64,000 bases of DNA, from the NCBI GenBank assembly GCA_036873135.1, contig JAPTYO010000015.1, positions 8,225,683-8,289,682 of the forward strand, written 5' to 3'. Both the position numbers and the translations under genes were made by a program. Below the pieces are notes generated by a model that searched no databases, had not been told where the DNA came from, and saw only the letters and a list, made by a program, of their open reading frames with translations. Source of the stretch: Clarkia xantiana subsp. parviflora. Taxonomy: Eukaryota; Streptophyta; Magnoliopsida; Myrtales; Onagraceae. Shown here one piece after another: positions 1 through 11,263 of this stretch; within the stretch, counting starts at the first letter, position 1, and the number at the start of each line of letters is the position of its first letter.

Positions 1-2261
1 TGTTGCAGTATCCAAGCGACGAAGCTCGGCAACTTGCCCAATAGCAAACTCCGCATACAGCCCTAACTTGTCAAAAGGAAAGCCAGGAGCAAGAATGCTC
101 ACTCTACGAATAAAGTCCTCAGCAAACTCGCTGAGCATAGGAGCGGCCTTCGCCGTAGCAGCAGCAGTAACCGCGCTGTCAAAACCAGGAGTAGAAGGGA
201 ACTTGCTAAGTCCCTCTTCAATGCCAGCCTTCATTTCTTCTTCGCGCAGTTTCCGACAGGCAACTTTATGCTTGCCCGCGTTGTCAGAAATTACCTTCTC
301 AATGGCAGCGTTCTCAGATTCAAGCTGAACGAGGCTGGCATGATCAGAATCATAACAAGCATCAAAATCCATCTTCTTCAACGAAAGACGGCGCACTTCA
401 TCCTTAGCTTCCTCAAGCTCCTTGGACAAAGTGGCAGCTTTGTTAGCAATGGCACGCCTCTCCTGGACAAGCTCCAACATGAAGGAGGCCATGTGCACCA
501 TATCAGAAACAACCTGAAAACAAAGAGACAATAAGCATACATGTTCGGGAACAACGAACATAGCAAAGTGAAAAAAGATACTCACTGGAGTGAATTCAGA
601 TAGCGATCTCTCAACAAAAGTTCGTGCCTCCTCATCACTCGAGGGCCGAACAACTCGATCACCAGGAGGAATAGATCGATGAAGAACGTGCACTACAACT
701 TCAGGCATGCTCAGCTGGGAGTTCTTGGGAAAAGTAAGATCTCCTGCCACATATGGCATCCACTTACCATCTGAAATATCACCTTCCAAAGGACGAAGCA
801 AATCCGCACGTCCAAGTGGCGGGATCACTACATGCAAACCAAACAGAGTTATGCAAAAGCCAAAAACAAAGCGCACAAAAGCACACAATCAAGTGTTCAG
901 CTTATACCAGAAGGAAGAGAACGTTCCACCTCGGACCGCTCCTTCGAGCGAGGGGCAGACAACGCATCCTCGCAACTGTCAACTTCCTTCCCTTTATGAC
1001 AGGAAGGAGTAGGAACGGTCACAGTAGTCTTCGGACGCTTCGAACTGCTCGAAGAACGCGCCCCAGTGGTGGACCGTTTGGAAGAGTCAGGAACGGCAAC
1101 AACGCGATCAGTAACAAGCGTCGTGCGACCTGCAAGTAACATGCAAAGTTACAACCCAACCAAGAAAATACATAAGGAAGATTGTTCTTTTAAAACCATC
1201 TACCTTTTCCACGTCCAGAAGCCGCCGATGCTCCAGAAGCAAGAGGTGGAACAATCCTTCCGCTAGAAGCAATCTTGCGAGCGGCCGCCGTCTGCAAAGA
1301 CAAGCTTTTTCCGTCAAACCAACCTACAGTGCAACACGGTAAAAAGTTATAAAAATGATTAACATACCGAAGCTGCAGAAGGGAGCACATGAATCCCAGC
1401 ATCAACCAATTCCTGATCGGATGCACGCAACGAGCAAATAAAGCCGCGCGATTGTTGACAGTGATATATCTGCTTTATCACTTCCCTATCCGACAAGGAG
1501 AGTTCCCGAAAAGCAGGCGCGAGATCAAATTTCCGAACATACTCGACATCCCAAGTCGTACCCGCATCATGAGCAAAAAAGTAATGGTGCCTCCAATGGT
1601 CGGCAGACCGATCCGCGGTAGCAACTAATCGGTAACTAGAATCCCACTTGGCTTCCCCAAGACCAAGTTCCTCAAAACCATCGCTCTGCAAGTTCGGCCA
1701 ACGAACTTTCACACTACACAATCCCGCTGAGTCCGGACTCTTAAGCTGGTAGAAGCAGCGAAAGAGGGTGCGGGAGTAACGCCAGGACTGCTTGTGAAGC
1801 AGTACTCTGAAACAAGTCCATACTCGAATCCCGTTGGGCGCAAGATCTAAAGGGGAAATCCCATAACCGCTACAGAGCTCAATCAAGTCAGAGCAGTAGG
1901 GAAACCGCAAACCCTCTCTAACGTGAGATGTATACACAACGGATAAATCTACAGGCGGAGGAGTAGCATCTCCTAAACTACTCTCACGGATTGCGTCAAA
2001 GGGATAAACGGCCTCTGTACAAGGGTCAAGTCCGGAAGCACTCGCATATAGGGTAAACAAGGATCTATCCAAGAGGTTAGTGTAGTACCTAACCAACACC
2101 TCGGTCTCTCCAACAGGAGATGCCTCAACAAAAGGATCAGCAGCTACACCCTCGTCGGTGCCCAAAACACTATCTACTGGTAAAACCAGGTCTACCTCCC
2201 AGTCATCCTCTATATCAGAATTAAAAGGAGTCTGCGATAGAGGAGTGGTGGACTTACTCAT
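1..2261 (-). CDS. Antisense five-exon gene in the 3' region of Tat-like element D (partial)
   Basis: Reading on the minus strand, five exons join in one open frame: 2261-1368, 1291-1204, 1129-908, 827-586 and 513-1 (continuing off the left edge). The introns are 72-80 bp with GT...AG ends (1292-1367, 1130-1203, 828-907, 514-585). At least 653 codons have no stop. Exon 1 holds a region like the plant 'putative gypsy type transposon' domain (Transposase_28 type): GLRFPYCSDLIELC followed by NGIRVWTCFRVLL. Exons 2-3 are Ser/Thr/Lys-rich and low complexity. Exon 5 begins with a heptad-like coiled coil (residues LVQERRAIANKAATLSKELEE). The ATG at 2261 gives MSKSTT, like the MSD starts of the homologous genes in elements A and B; an in-frame ATG at 2318 is an alternative. 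Function is unknown. Unlike the A and B copies, this one is undamaged in the window. Domain naming is by pattern only. Confidence 0.72.
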
Positions 2262-2332
2262 TGCAACAACACGATCAAAAGGAAGGGAGCTTCGCAAGAG
2301 ATTACTACGACCCCACAATCTGCAAGAACCAA

Positions 2333-2526
2333 GCAGAAGTCAACGCGCATAGCAAAAGTCAATGCGCGTAGCAAAAGTCAACGCGCGTAGCAAAAGTCAA
2401 CGCGCGTATCAAAAGTCAACGCGCGTATCAAAAGTCAACGCGCATAGCAAAAGTCAACGTGCATGGCAAAAGACAACGCGCGTAGCAAAAGTCAACGCAC
2501 GTAGCCAAAGTCCACGCGCATAGCAA
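2333..2526. repeat. ~19-bp tandem repeat carrying W-box-like cores
   Basis: About ten copies of a 19-bp unit (GCAAAAGTCAACGCGCGTA) lie 70-265 bp upstream of the ATG of the minus-strand gene. Read on that strand each unit gives CGCGTTGACTTTT, which contains TTGACT, the core bound by WRKY factors. Eight of the ten units keep the core; two carry a base change. Its position suggests promoter or 5' leader sequence. No clear TATA box was seen here. Confidence 0.7.
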
Positions 2527-2770
2527 AGTTGGTACGTACAATAAAAGGGACTAACGTCTTAAGAGGCTATCATGCAAACGGTAGGACTAACGCGACGAAC
2601 CGCGATGATCAAACGCGGCAACACTTAGGAAAAATATTTTTCTAAGGCGTCAAAACAACAAACGATTATGCCTAAAGTCGTTTGGAAATCCCCGTCAACC
2701 AAAAACCCGCCAAGGGAAAAAACTACGTATAACGACCAAAAAGCCTCTACACAAAGACACGGGGGCACTA

Positions 2771-2902
2771 TGTCCAAACGGGGAATTCTACCTCAACTAT
2801 CCACGGAAGTGAAGAATCGTCTAAGTCATGGACTAGCGGCGATAATAACGGCAACTAATCAGCAAATATTTGACATACAAGCACCAATAAGCAGTTCCAT
2901 AC
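2771..2902 (+). mobile_element. Start of the 3' LTR of element D, interrupted by element B
   Basis: A polypurine tract (GACACGGGGGCAC, 2756-2768) is followed by a TG start at 2771, in plus orientation. It lies about 500 bp beyond the antisense gene's ATG, matching the 540-560 bp spacing seen in A and B. Element B inserted at 2902 (TSD CATAC, 2898-2902). The LTR should resume at 25471, where a TATAAAA lies near 25537. Its far end could not be placed. The 2527-2755 stretch is noncoding. Confidence 0.45.
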
Positions 2903-3222
2903 TGTTGGATCACGGTCGAAGCTCCGTTACGTTCTTGACGGAAAACTTGAACTCCTGGGCTCCGTGTAATCCTGCAAAAGGGGATGACCTGGGTGGTGAC
3001 CCAGAATCCCTCTCCGATGCTTAAATGAGAGTATGAACGATGGGGTGGAAAGCAGTAATCTAAGTTCGTATTAGAATGTGTGTTTTCTGAGGTAACTTCC
3101 TCCTTTATATAGGAGGGGAAGTTACCTCAGTTACCTGTAACCGCGGCTGGCAGTTTTACCCACGTTCCGTATATCTCGTTCGGGATTCCGTGTATCTCGC
3201 CCCACGCTCCGCGTATCTCGCC
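2903..3222 (-). repeat. 3' LTR of element B, first part
   Basis: Begins with TGTTGGATCACGG, the LTR end in minus orientation. Near 3104-3111 a TTTATATA gives a minus-strand TATA box. It is cut by element A after TCGCC (3218-3222) and resumes at 14617. Confidence 0.9.
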
Positions 3223-3918
3223 TGTTGGATCACGGTGGAACTCCGGTACGGACTTTGACGGCGATCCTAGCTCCTTCGCTCCACGCAATCCTGCAAGAGG
3301 GGATAGACCGGGCGGTGACCCAGAATCCCTCTCCGATGCTTAAATGAGTGCCCAATACGAACTGGCAAGCAATAATCTCAGAGTATGTAATTCAACGTAA
3401 AAGTTCTGAGGTCACCTCTTGCCTTTTTATAGGCGAAGAGATGCCTCAGGTACCTGGTGAACCGTTGGGGGGTGGTTAGCCCGTATCCCGCGTATCTCGG
3501 ATGTGATCTCGCTTATCTCGGCCACGCCCCGCGTATCTCGGCCACACTCTGTGTATCTTAACCACGTTCCGCGTATCTCGGCCACGCCCCGCGTATCCTG
3601 GCCTTATCTTCTGGTAACGAGTCCCGACTCCCGTCGGAGACTCCAGAGTTATCTCGTTGTGTCACCGCTCGGGGCCCCTCGTCATCGTGACAGGGCCAAT
3701 CATTCTTAGGGATTCATCATCGGGGCCTACTTAAAGGCTTCTCATCGGGAGCTTCCAGCTCATCTGTCGGAACCGACTCTGTCGGGACCTTTCATCATCG
3801 GGACTCCCTTCGTCGGGACCCTTCTCCTAGGTCATCTTGACCTTCATTTTGGGCCTGGTGGGCCTGTCTGCCGTTTCCTCACCGTTAAAGGGCCTGACGG
3901 CTGTAGTCGAACCCATCA
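3223..3918 (-). repeat. 3' LTR of element A
   Basis: 696 bp, TG...CA ends, 99% like the copy at 13916-14611. It contains a minus-strand TATAAAA (the CTTTTTATAGG stretch near 3425-3435) that would serve as the LTR promoter. Confidence 0.94.
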
Positions 3919-3930
3919 TTTGCCCCCAAG
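3919..3930 (-). other. Polypurine tract of element A
   Basis: Minus-strand CTTGGGGGCAAA directly abuts the 3' LTR start TGATGGG. This is the expected plus-strand DNA synthesis primer site. Confidence 0.85.
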
Positions 3931-4301
3931 ACATGAGGGACTTTTAGTTCGTCATGTCTTCCAACTCCCGACCTCCCGATATTGGAATCGGGGATCTTTC
4001 CCTTGGTTTAGTCATTCAATTATCAGTCTTCTTCTTTACGTATCCTCAGCGTTTTGTAGATAACTGCCAAATCCCAGGGGTCTCCTCGGTTCCCAGTTCA
4101 TTAAATGCAGTAGATAGTGAAGCGACGTTTTCAGCCCACGTGCCTGATTTTTCGCGCCTGTCCTTTTCTGAAAAGTGCTTTTCAGGCCGTTTCATCATTA
4201 CGTCTGTTGTCCTTCTGCACGTTTCATCTCAACGGTCCAGATTAAGACTCTTCGACTTCGACGACTCGGATCGAAGTGTCCCTTCATCTGCCTTCTTCGT
4301 C

Positions 4302-4308
4302 TATAAAA
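4302..4308 (+). promoter_or_regulatory. TATA box of the antisense gene in element A
   Basis: TATAAAA about 161 bp before the ATG at 4469. The same CTATAAAA at the same distance precedes the homologous gene in B (15431), although surrounding DNA has diverged, which suggests it was kept by selection. Confidence 0.65.
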
Positions 4309-4468
4309 CCCTAGCCATGGTCACAATTTAACTTTTACCGTTTCCGAATTCTCAAAAGCTCTCTGCAATTTCTTTGCGATTTCAAGCTCTGTAATTCCGA
4401 AGGTCTTGGAGTTTCTCCGATCATCTTTCCGGCGACGCCTCATTCATCTCTTCAACCTCTACTTCATC

Positions 4469-7400
4469 ATGTCTGGTAAGGGATTCCTCTTTGTTGCTTG
4501 TTCGTCTTTTCCTTGTTTATAGCTTTTCAAGAGTCCCACTGTGTTTTTCTTGCAATGGTTGCTTTTCAGACAGCAGGTCCAGCTCTGAGGGGAGAAAACC
4601 TTTTCACTTTGATTATGCTCTGAATGAGATCTCCAATACTGCTTATGATGCAGCCCTCCGAGAGGGTTGTATCACTATTACCTGGAAACCCCGTTTCCCA
4701 TATCCTTGGCCTCGCCCCTCGAGTAACCCTGAGGTTACTCGTCCCCATGAAGGGGAGGTATTTGTTTCTACGGGACAGGTATCAGCGGGGATCAGATTCC
4801 CCTTTTGTGGTAATCTGGTCGAGATGTGCCACCATTACAAAACGCACCCCACTACTTTTTCTCCCCATGCCATCCACCTATGGAACGCTTTTCAAGTTCT
4901 CTGCTTCCAACAGAAGTGGGTCTACAGCCTCCAGCTCTTCAGAACCTTCTATGGGATGAAGTGCAACGAGGCGGGGGTTTGTGCTTTCTATCCTCGGATG
5001 CCCAAGTGAAGTAAGCAGCAGCTTGCCCGGTGTGCTGGACCAATGACACCTGGAAGGTGGTCAAGGGTCGGGGACTCTTGGTTGACACGGGGTCCGACAA
5101 CAGTAGCTGGAAGAGGAGCTACTTCTTCATCCGACATTCTTCGATTCCCTGGCCTCGGTGGGAGGTGGTAGCAGACCCTCCGCCTGCCTTCCATACTTAC
5201 ACCGACGAGGATTTTGAAACTCTTCAACTTATCCAGCTTTACCGATGGGGGGAGTCCTACACTCCCCTCAACGCCAACTCACTCGTGGAGTGGGACCTGG
5301 TGCACGCCGGGATCCGACTCCTCGATATTATCTCTGGGGGGCAACTCTTCGACGACCCTTCTAATATGGTTCCTTGGGTAAAATTCTAACTCTTCTTCGT
5401 TTACTGTTTGCAGCCAAGAAGGTATCTGTGCTGACCGATCTATTCCTTAAGCAGGGGGAGACTGATGCTGTCCGCCCCTCGCGGAAGAGGAAGTCCGCCA
5501 AGAAGGCTGCTGCTCGGTCGGGGTCTCCTTCAGCGGAGCAACCCAAGCGGAAGCGGGTGGATCTGGACCAGCTTTTCGATGTCCAGAATGCTGAAGAAGG
5601 TAAAAAGCTCCGACTTTCTATAAAATCATACAGGAGGATGGTCCCGAGGGATTTGATACCTTCAACCAAAGAGGCCCGCATTGCTGACGTTAATCGGATC
5701 CTTCGAGGCGAAACTCCACGCGTTCTGAAGGCGGGCTACTACCATTATCAGGGGAAGGATCAATACGTCTCCCGACGTATCATTTGGTGTAAGAATCCTG
5801 ATGAACTTCCTGATTACATTTCTTAAGCTTCTCATCCTCCAGGTGCAGGTCGCTCGGGAGCTCCATCGGGCGCCGCAGCTTCCGCGGATGCACCATCTTC
5901 AGCGGAGGTGCCTCCCTCAGCTGGGGAGAAGGCTCCGACTGGTGAACAGTTTCGTCAGGTGGAGACCTTGGACTCCTCCGGAGACTGACGAGGGTGGCTC
6001 CCTGCATCGTCGTCGAAGGACGGGGCAATCCCCCTTGAAACCAACCCTTCAGGGGCCGCCTCCTTCGTCTTCTCCGCAGCACCGGCAGCCATCGCCCATC
6101 CATAACTTCACTCCTTCCCCCGTTCGGGCCGAGACGGAGGCATGCCCCTCCACTTATCGTCCTCCTCCTCCTCTTGCTAGGGTTGGCAATTCGTGCGGGT
6201 GGTGCGTGTTCGTGTCGTGCTAGCTTCGTGTCGTGTTCTGGGGGTCAACCCAAACCCAGCCCAACACGGCCTAACATGAAAAATCAGCATGAAAAACCTA
6301 TAATAAATTGAATAAAAAATTAAATATAAAAAATTTTAAACTAAAATTTTAAAATTATCGTGCTATCGTGTCGTGCCGTGTTATCAATATCAAACCCAAA
6401 CCCGTAATTTTTGTGTCGTGTTCGTGTCGGCCCGTCGTGCCGGGCCCAAATTGCCAGTCCTACCTCTTGCTCTCGATGGGAACTTCTACAGGCACTTCGA
6501 CCCTTCACAAGCGGATGCCCCCTGGACTCCTATCCAGACGCTTCAAGGAGTCCCGCTTACACAAGGAGAGCAGGACCGGGATCTGGCCCTGCATCTGTTG
6601 TCAGGCTCGATCCTGCCTACTATGCGGTATCCAATCTGCCTCAATCGGACGCACATGCATCGGGATGTCAGGGAGATGTCCATGCGCCGTATAGAGGTAA
6701 GACTTCGCTTCTTTCTTTTTGATGATAAATCGGGTTGTTTGTCTATTAACACTTTTTCTTCTTGTTTGTAGGAGCTCGCGGACTTCAACCGTCTTATCGG
6801 GTATGTCATCGCCTACGATGAGTCCCGGGAGCGGGACCGAGGGATCCGCGAGCAGCTCCAGGAGGATCTTAAGGCCTCCCAGTCTTCGCGGGGAAAGCTT
6901 GTCAAGGAACAGGCTGTCCTCGATCAGAAGGTTCGGGACCTCCAGAAGCAGATCGAGGACTTCGAGAGGCTCTTGAGGCAAGAGCGGCAGGAGCGGGAGG
7001 CGGCTGTGGACAAGCTGGTCCAGGAGAAGAAGGCTGCCGAGGATAAATTGGTCCTCGAGAAGAAGGCTCTGGAGGAGCAAGTCGCGGGATTTCCTGCGCA
7101 GCTGGCCGAGGCGGAGGTAAAGGGTCGGGAGGACTATCGGAGGTCCGGGGACTTCCAAGCCGATGCCATGAAGTTCTTTGGCGCGGAGGTGGAGAACACT
7201 CTCTTCAATGCTGTTGAAGAGCTTCACCTGGAGTACGGGGACGCCATCAACTTTGAAAAGTCTCCTTCCCTCGCTCCCTTTGCGAAGAAGTATTTTGCTC
7301 TTTCCGAGGAGAGTGATGGGGGGAGTACCCCCGTAATTGTTGAAGATGCCTCTGAACTTCCAAGTGCGGATGCCCCGATAGTCGATCCTCCCGAGGCCAA

Positions 7401-7473
7401 CCTTGTGGATCCTTCTGCTACCGACTCCGCGGACCCAGCTGCTGCCGATGTTGCCGACAAGGACCAAGTTTAA
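4469..7473 (+). pseudogene. Antisense extra gene of element A (Transposase_28-like N part, coiled-coil C part), damaged
   Basis: It lies between pol and the 3' LTR, opposite to gag-pol. Exon 1 is only ATGTCTG (4469-4475), then a 94-bp GT-AG intron (4476-4569). Exon 2 carries the conserved GEVFVSTG, GIRFPFCGNLVEMC and LWNAFQVLC blocks and hits a stop at 5007; homology resumes in another frame (about 5054-5378). A TTTGCAG acceptor at 5413 opens a Lys-rich exon with RVLKAGYYHYQGKD (to about 5826). A 285-bp MITE sits at 6178-6462. A 75-bp intron (6697-6771) precedes the last exon (6772-7473): coiled coil with many E/K/Q heptads, then GAEVENTLFNAVEEL and an acidic tail. The donor of the middle intron could not be fixed. 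Function unknown; the gene is not translatable as it stands. Confidence 0.75.
6178..6462. mobile_element. hAT-type MITE
   Basis: 285 bp with terminal inverted repeats (TAGGGTTGGCAATT / AAATTGCCAGTCCTA) and an exact 8-bp target duplication CCTCTTGC at 6170-6177 and 6463-6470. The interior is AT-rich with CGTGTCG-type subterminal repeats and has no coding capacity. It interrupts the antisense gene of element A. Confidence 0.92.
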
Positions 7474-7559
7474 ACGTTTATCTTTAGAGTCCTTGTATCT
7501 TCTTCTCTTTTGTCATCGTCGGGCCCTCGAGCCCTAATCAATATCAGACTTTTTCAGTT

Positions 7560-8270
7560 CCGATTTTCTCGATACATTTCATCAAGTGGTTTTATACTTG
7601 CCTGGGTCGATACTTCGACACTTAAGACATTCTCGTACATCCTTCCCGACGATTTAATAACTTGCACTACTTAAGGCAACTTAGTCCCGCGCATCACTTA
7701 AGACGACTTAATTATTACTTAGAGTAAGTCTAAGAATTGTGCACCACTTAAGGCGACTTTATATCGTGCACCACTCAAGGCGACTTTTGGGTACTTAGAA
7801 TAAATCTAAGGATTGTGCACCACTTAAGGCGACTTAATATCGTGCACCACTCAAGGCGACTTCTTGGTACTTAGAATAAATCTAAGGATTGTGCACCACT
7901 TAAGGCGACTTTTCTCGTGCATCACTTAAAACGACTTAATTATTACTTAGAGTAAATCTAAGAATCATGCATCACTTAAGACGACTTAATATCGTGCACC
8001 ACTCAAGGCGACTAGAATAAATCTAAGGATTGTGCACCACTTAAGGCGACTTTTCTCGTGCACCACTCAAGGCGACTTTTCTCGTGCACCACTCAAGGCG
8101 ACTTTGACGCTTAGCATAAATCTAAGGATAACTCTGATTGGAAGCAACCTCTTTATTTATTGACGGCACAAAATTGGCTTACATCGAATTAAACGATAAA
8201 CAGCATACACCACTTAAGGCGATTTTACATCGGGCACCACTTAAGGCGACTTTATCGGGCACCACTTAAG
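7560..8270. repeat. Degenerate ~23-bp tandem repeats between the antisense gene and pol of A
   Basis: Many imperfect copies of GTGCACCACTTAAGGCGACTT with higher-order spacing built around TTACTTAGAGTAAATCTAAG. In element orientation this is the 3' untranslated region. The equivalent stretch of B (18370-19067) has related but rearranged repeats. Tandem repeats in this position have been described for plant Tat/Ogre-like elements. Confidence 0.85.
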
Positions 8271-8280
8271 GAGACTTTCT

Positions 8281-11263
8281 TCAAGCATGGTGTTTCTTCA
8301 AGTGTTCGCCACTAAAAGAATGCTTTAACGTTCTGCCATCGAGGTCTTCCAACTTGTACGCATTTGGAGCTGGCATCCCCACGACCTTATAAAGTCCTTC
8401 CCATTTTGGTGACATCTTGTTGATTCGATCCAAAAGGGTGAACTCGTTGCGACGCCAAACCAGCTCCCCGACGAAGAACTGTCGGGACTTCACTCGCCGA
8501 TTGTAGTACCTGGCCGTCGCCAATCGCATTCGAGCTTGGACTTCATCGGCTTCCCGCCTCTTCTCTTCGAGTAAGTCCAAGTCCAGACGTCTCACTTCAT
8601 CGTTCGTCAGAGGCTCGTAATATCTCATCCGATGGGACGCCACAGCTACCTCTACGGGGGCGACAGCTTCCGTGCCATAAACGAGGCCAAACGGAGTCTC
8701 CCCCGTTGATCGTTTGGGTGTCGTTCTAACAGCCCAAAGCACGTTTTCCAGTTCGTTCAGCCACTTGCCCTTCAAGGCATAGACCCTCTTCTTTAGGCCA
8801 TCCATCACGATTTTGTTGGCTGATTCCACCTGGCCGTTAGTCTGAGCATGGCGTACAGAAGCAGTCTGATGCTCGATGTTCAACTCCTCCAGATACTCCC
8901 TCACCTGAGAGCCGTTAAACGGTGGACCATTGTCGCTGATCACCACCTTAGGAATCCCGTATCTGGACACGATGTGGGTCTGGAGGAACTTGACGATCTG
9001 GTTCCCCGTTGTTCTGGCCAATGCCTTCGCCTCTATCCATTTCGAAAAATAATCGATTGCTACAAGTAAATACTTACATTGTCCTTGTGCTTGTGGAAGA
9101 GGTCCCACCAAGTCGATGCCCCACTGCGCGAAGGGCCACGCGCTCTTGATGGATGTCAGATTAGCGGCCGGAGCCACGATACTCGGGGCGTACCTCTGGC
9201 ACGCGTCACAGGATCGGACCAACGCCGTTGCTTCCTTGCTCATCGTGGGCCAATAATAGCCCAAGTTCAGCACTTTCCTCATGATGGATCGGGCCCCTTC
9301 ATGACAAGCCGCGACCCCTTCGTGCACTTCCTTCAGAATCCGATTGGTGTCGGGTTCTGCCACACACTTCAAGTATGGAGTCGAGAACCAGCCCTTCTTA
9401 TACAGCTGATCGTCTAGCATCACATAATTGGCCGCGATCCGACGTATCCTGTCCGTTATCATCGGAGGCTGCCCCCGTAGTCAGGTACGCGACTATCGGG
9501 GTCATCCAAGTTGGCTCCTGCTCCGATCACGTCTCATTGGCACACACCTGTGTTGGGTCGATGTTTGATAAGATCACCTTTTCTAAGAAGTGTACCTTCC
9601 GACTTTCTTCCAAGGGTGCCCCCAAGGCAAGTTTGCTCAAGGCGTCTGCCTCTACGTTTTCCTCCCTCGGGATTGCCTCGATGTCGAAGCTTTTAAAGCT
9701 CTCCTTCAAGGTTTGTACCTCTCGTAGATACTTCTTCATTATCGGACTCCTAGCTTCGTATCGCCCTAGAACCTGGTTTACGATTAAAGCTGCGTCACAC
9801 TTCACTCTTAAGTGATCGACTCCCGTGCCTCTAGCAATTTTCAGACCCGTGATGAGAGCCTCATACTCCGCTTCGTTGTTTGTGGCCTTGAATGTTAAAG
9901 CCAGGGCGTATCGGAGCGGTTCACCTTCACCCGGTGGTATCAACAAAAAGCCCGCTCCTGATCCGTCCGAACTCGCGGAGCCATCCGTGTACATCTCCCA
10001 GGTATTTTCCTTGTTTGGCTGTTCTGATTGCTCTGCCCTCTCTGGTTGTTCTTCTATCGGGACCTCCATGGTTGCCCCCTCTACAGGGCCCGCTTCTTCC
10101 AGATCGGGGGCTGTAGATTCTGCTATAAAATCCGCCAATGCCTGGCCCTTGATGGCCGTTCTTGGAGCAAAGTGTATTCGAAACTCACTAAGCTCTACTG
10201 CCCACTTCACTAATCTTCCCGACGCATCCGGTCGGTTCAAAAAATGTTTCAAAGGCTGGTTCGTCAGCACAGTAATCTCGTGTGCGTGGAAATAAGGCCT
10301 TAGCTTCCGAGCAGTAATAATCAACGCAAAGAGGTACTTCTCAACGGCGGGATATTTTAATTCAGACTTGGCAAACGCCTTGCTTACATAATAGACGGGG
10401 ACTTGATTACCCTCGACAATCTTTACTAACACAGAGCTAATGGCAAATTCAGAAACAGCCAAATAAAGGTAGAGCGGCTCGCCTGGAACCGGTTTTGCCA
10501 ACGGCGGGAGGGTGCGAAGGTGCTGCTTGAGTGCTTGGAACGCTTCTTCACATTTGGCGGTCCATTCGAATTTCTTGTTGGCCCTCAGGACTTCGAAAAA
10601 CGGCATTGATCGGTCGCTGGCTTTGGACAAGAAGCGATTCATTACAGCTAGTCGGCCATTCAGCACTTGTACCTCCCGATGGTTTATCGGAGACTGCATC
10701 TCCTCGATTGCCCTTAGCTTCTTAGGATTCACCTCAATTCCTCTCTAGCTCACCATGAAGCCTAAAAACTTCCCTGAGTGGACTCCGAAGGCGCATTTCG
10801 TTGGGTTTAAGCGAACTTGGTGGAGCCTCATCCGCTCAAATGCCATGGTTAGGTTGTGCACGTGATCCTCGGCTTGTCGGGACTTCACCAGCATATCATC
10901 CACGTAAGCCTCCATGGTTTCCCCCAGCATATCTCCGAACAGCTTGTTCACCATCCGCTGATAGGTTGCCCCAGCATTGATCAACCCGAAAGGCATGACA
11001 TCGTAGTGATAGATGTCACTGTCTGCATAGAACGCTGTATGGGGAGCGTCTTCCTTGGCCATCTTGATCTGGTTGTAGCCTGAGTACGCATCCATGAAAC
11101 TCAACAGCTCATGTCCCGACGTGGCATCCACCAGTTGGTCGATTCTCGGGAGTGGGTAACAGTCCTTTGGGCAAGCCTTGTTCAGGTCGCGGAAATCCAC
11201 ACACATTCGCCATTTCCTGTTAGTCTTCTTCACCAGCACGGGATTAGCAACCCAAGTTTGGAA
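8281..11263 (-). pseudogene. Element A pol: RT, two RNase H domains, integrase (broken frame)
   Basis: Continues the gag frame after the stop at 11264. RT (11239-10745) has YVDD at about 10906-10895. A TAG at 10745 separates it from the next part (10732-9527), with the RT thumb/first RNase H (LYLYLAVSEFAISSVLVK) and a second RNase H of the Tat type (YTDGS, NEAEYEAL, KCDAALIV, EADALSK acidic residues). A TGA at 9527 and a frameshift near 9470 precede integrase (9462-8281): HHCC zinc site (H47, H54, C85, C88) and catalytic D117, D177, E213 in that fragment. No chromodomain. All catalytic residues are present, so decay is recent. Confidence 0.93.

Noticed and set aside
5378..5413. A 36-bp intron (and 38 bp in B) starting at GTAAAATTC / GTAACACTT
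   Set aside because: Too short for a plant intron, and the phase does not fit the next exon. Only the acceptor is accepted.
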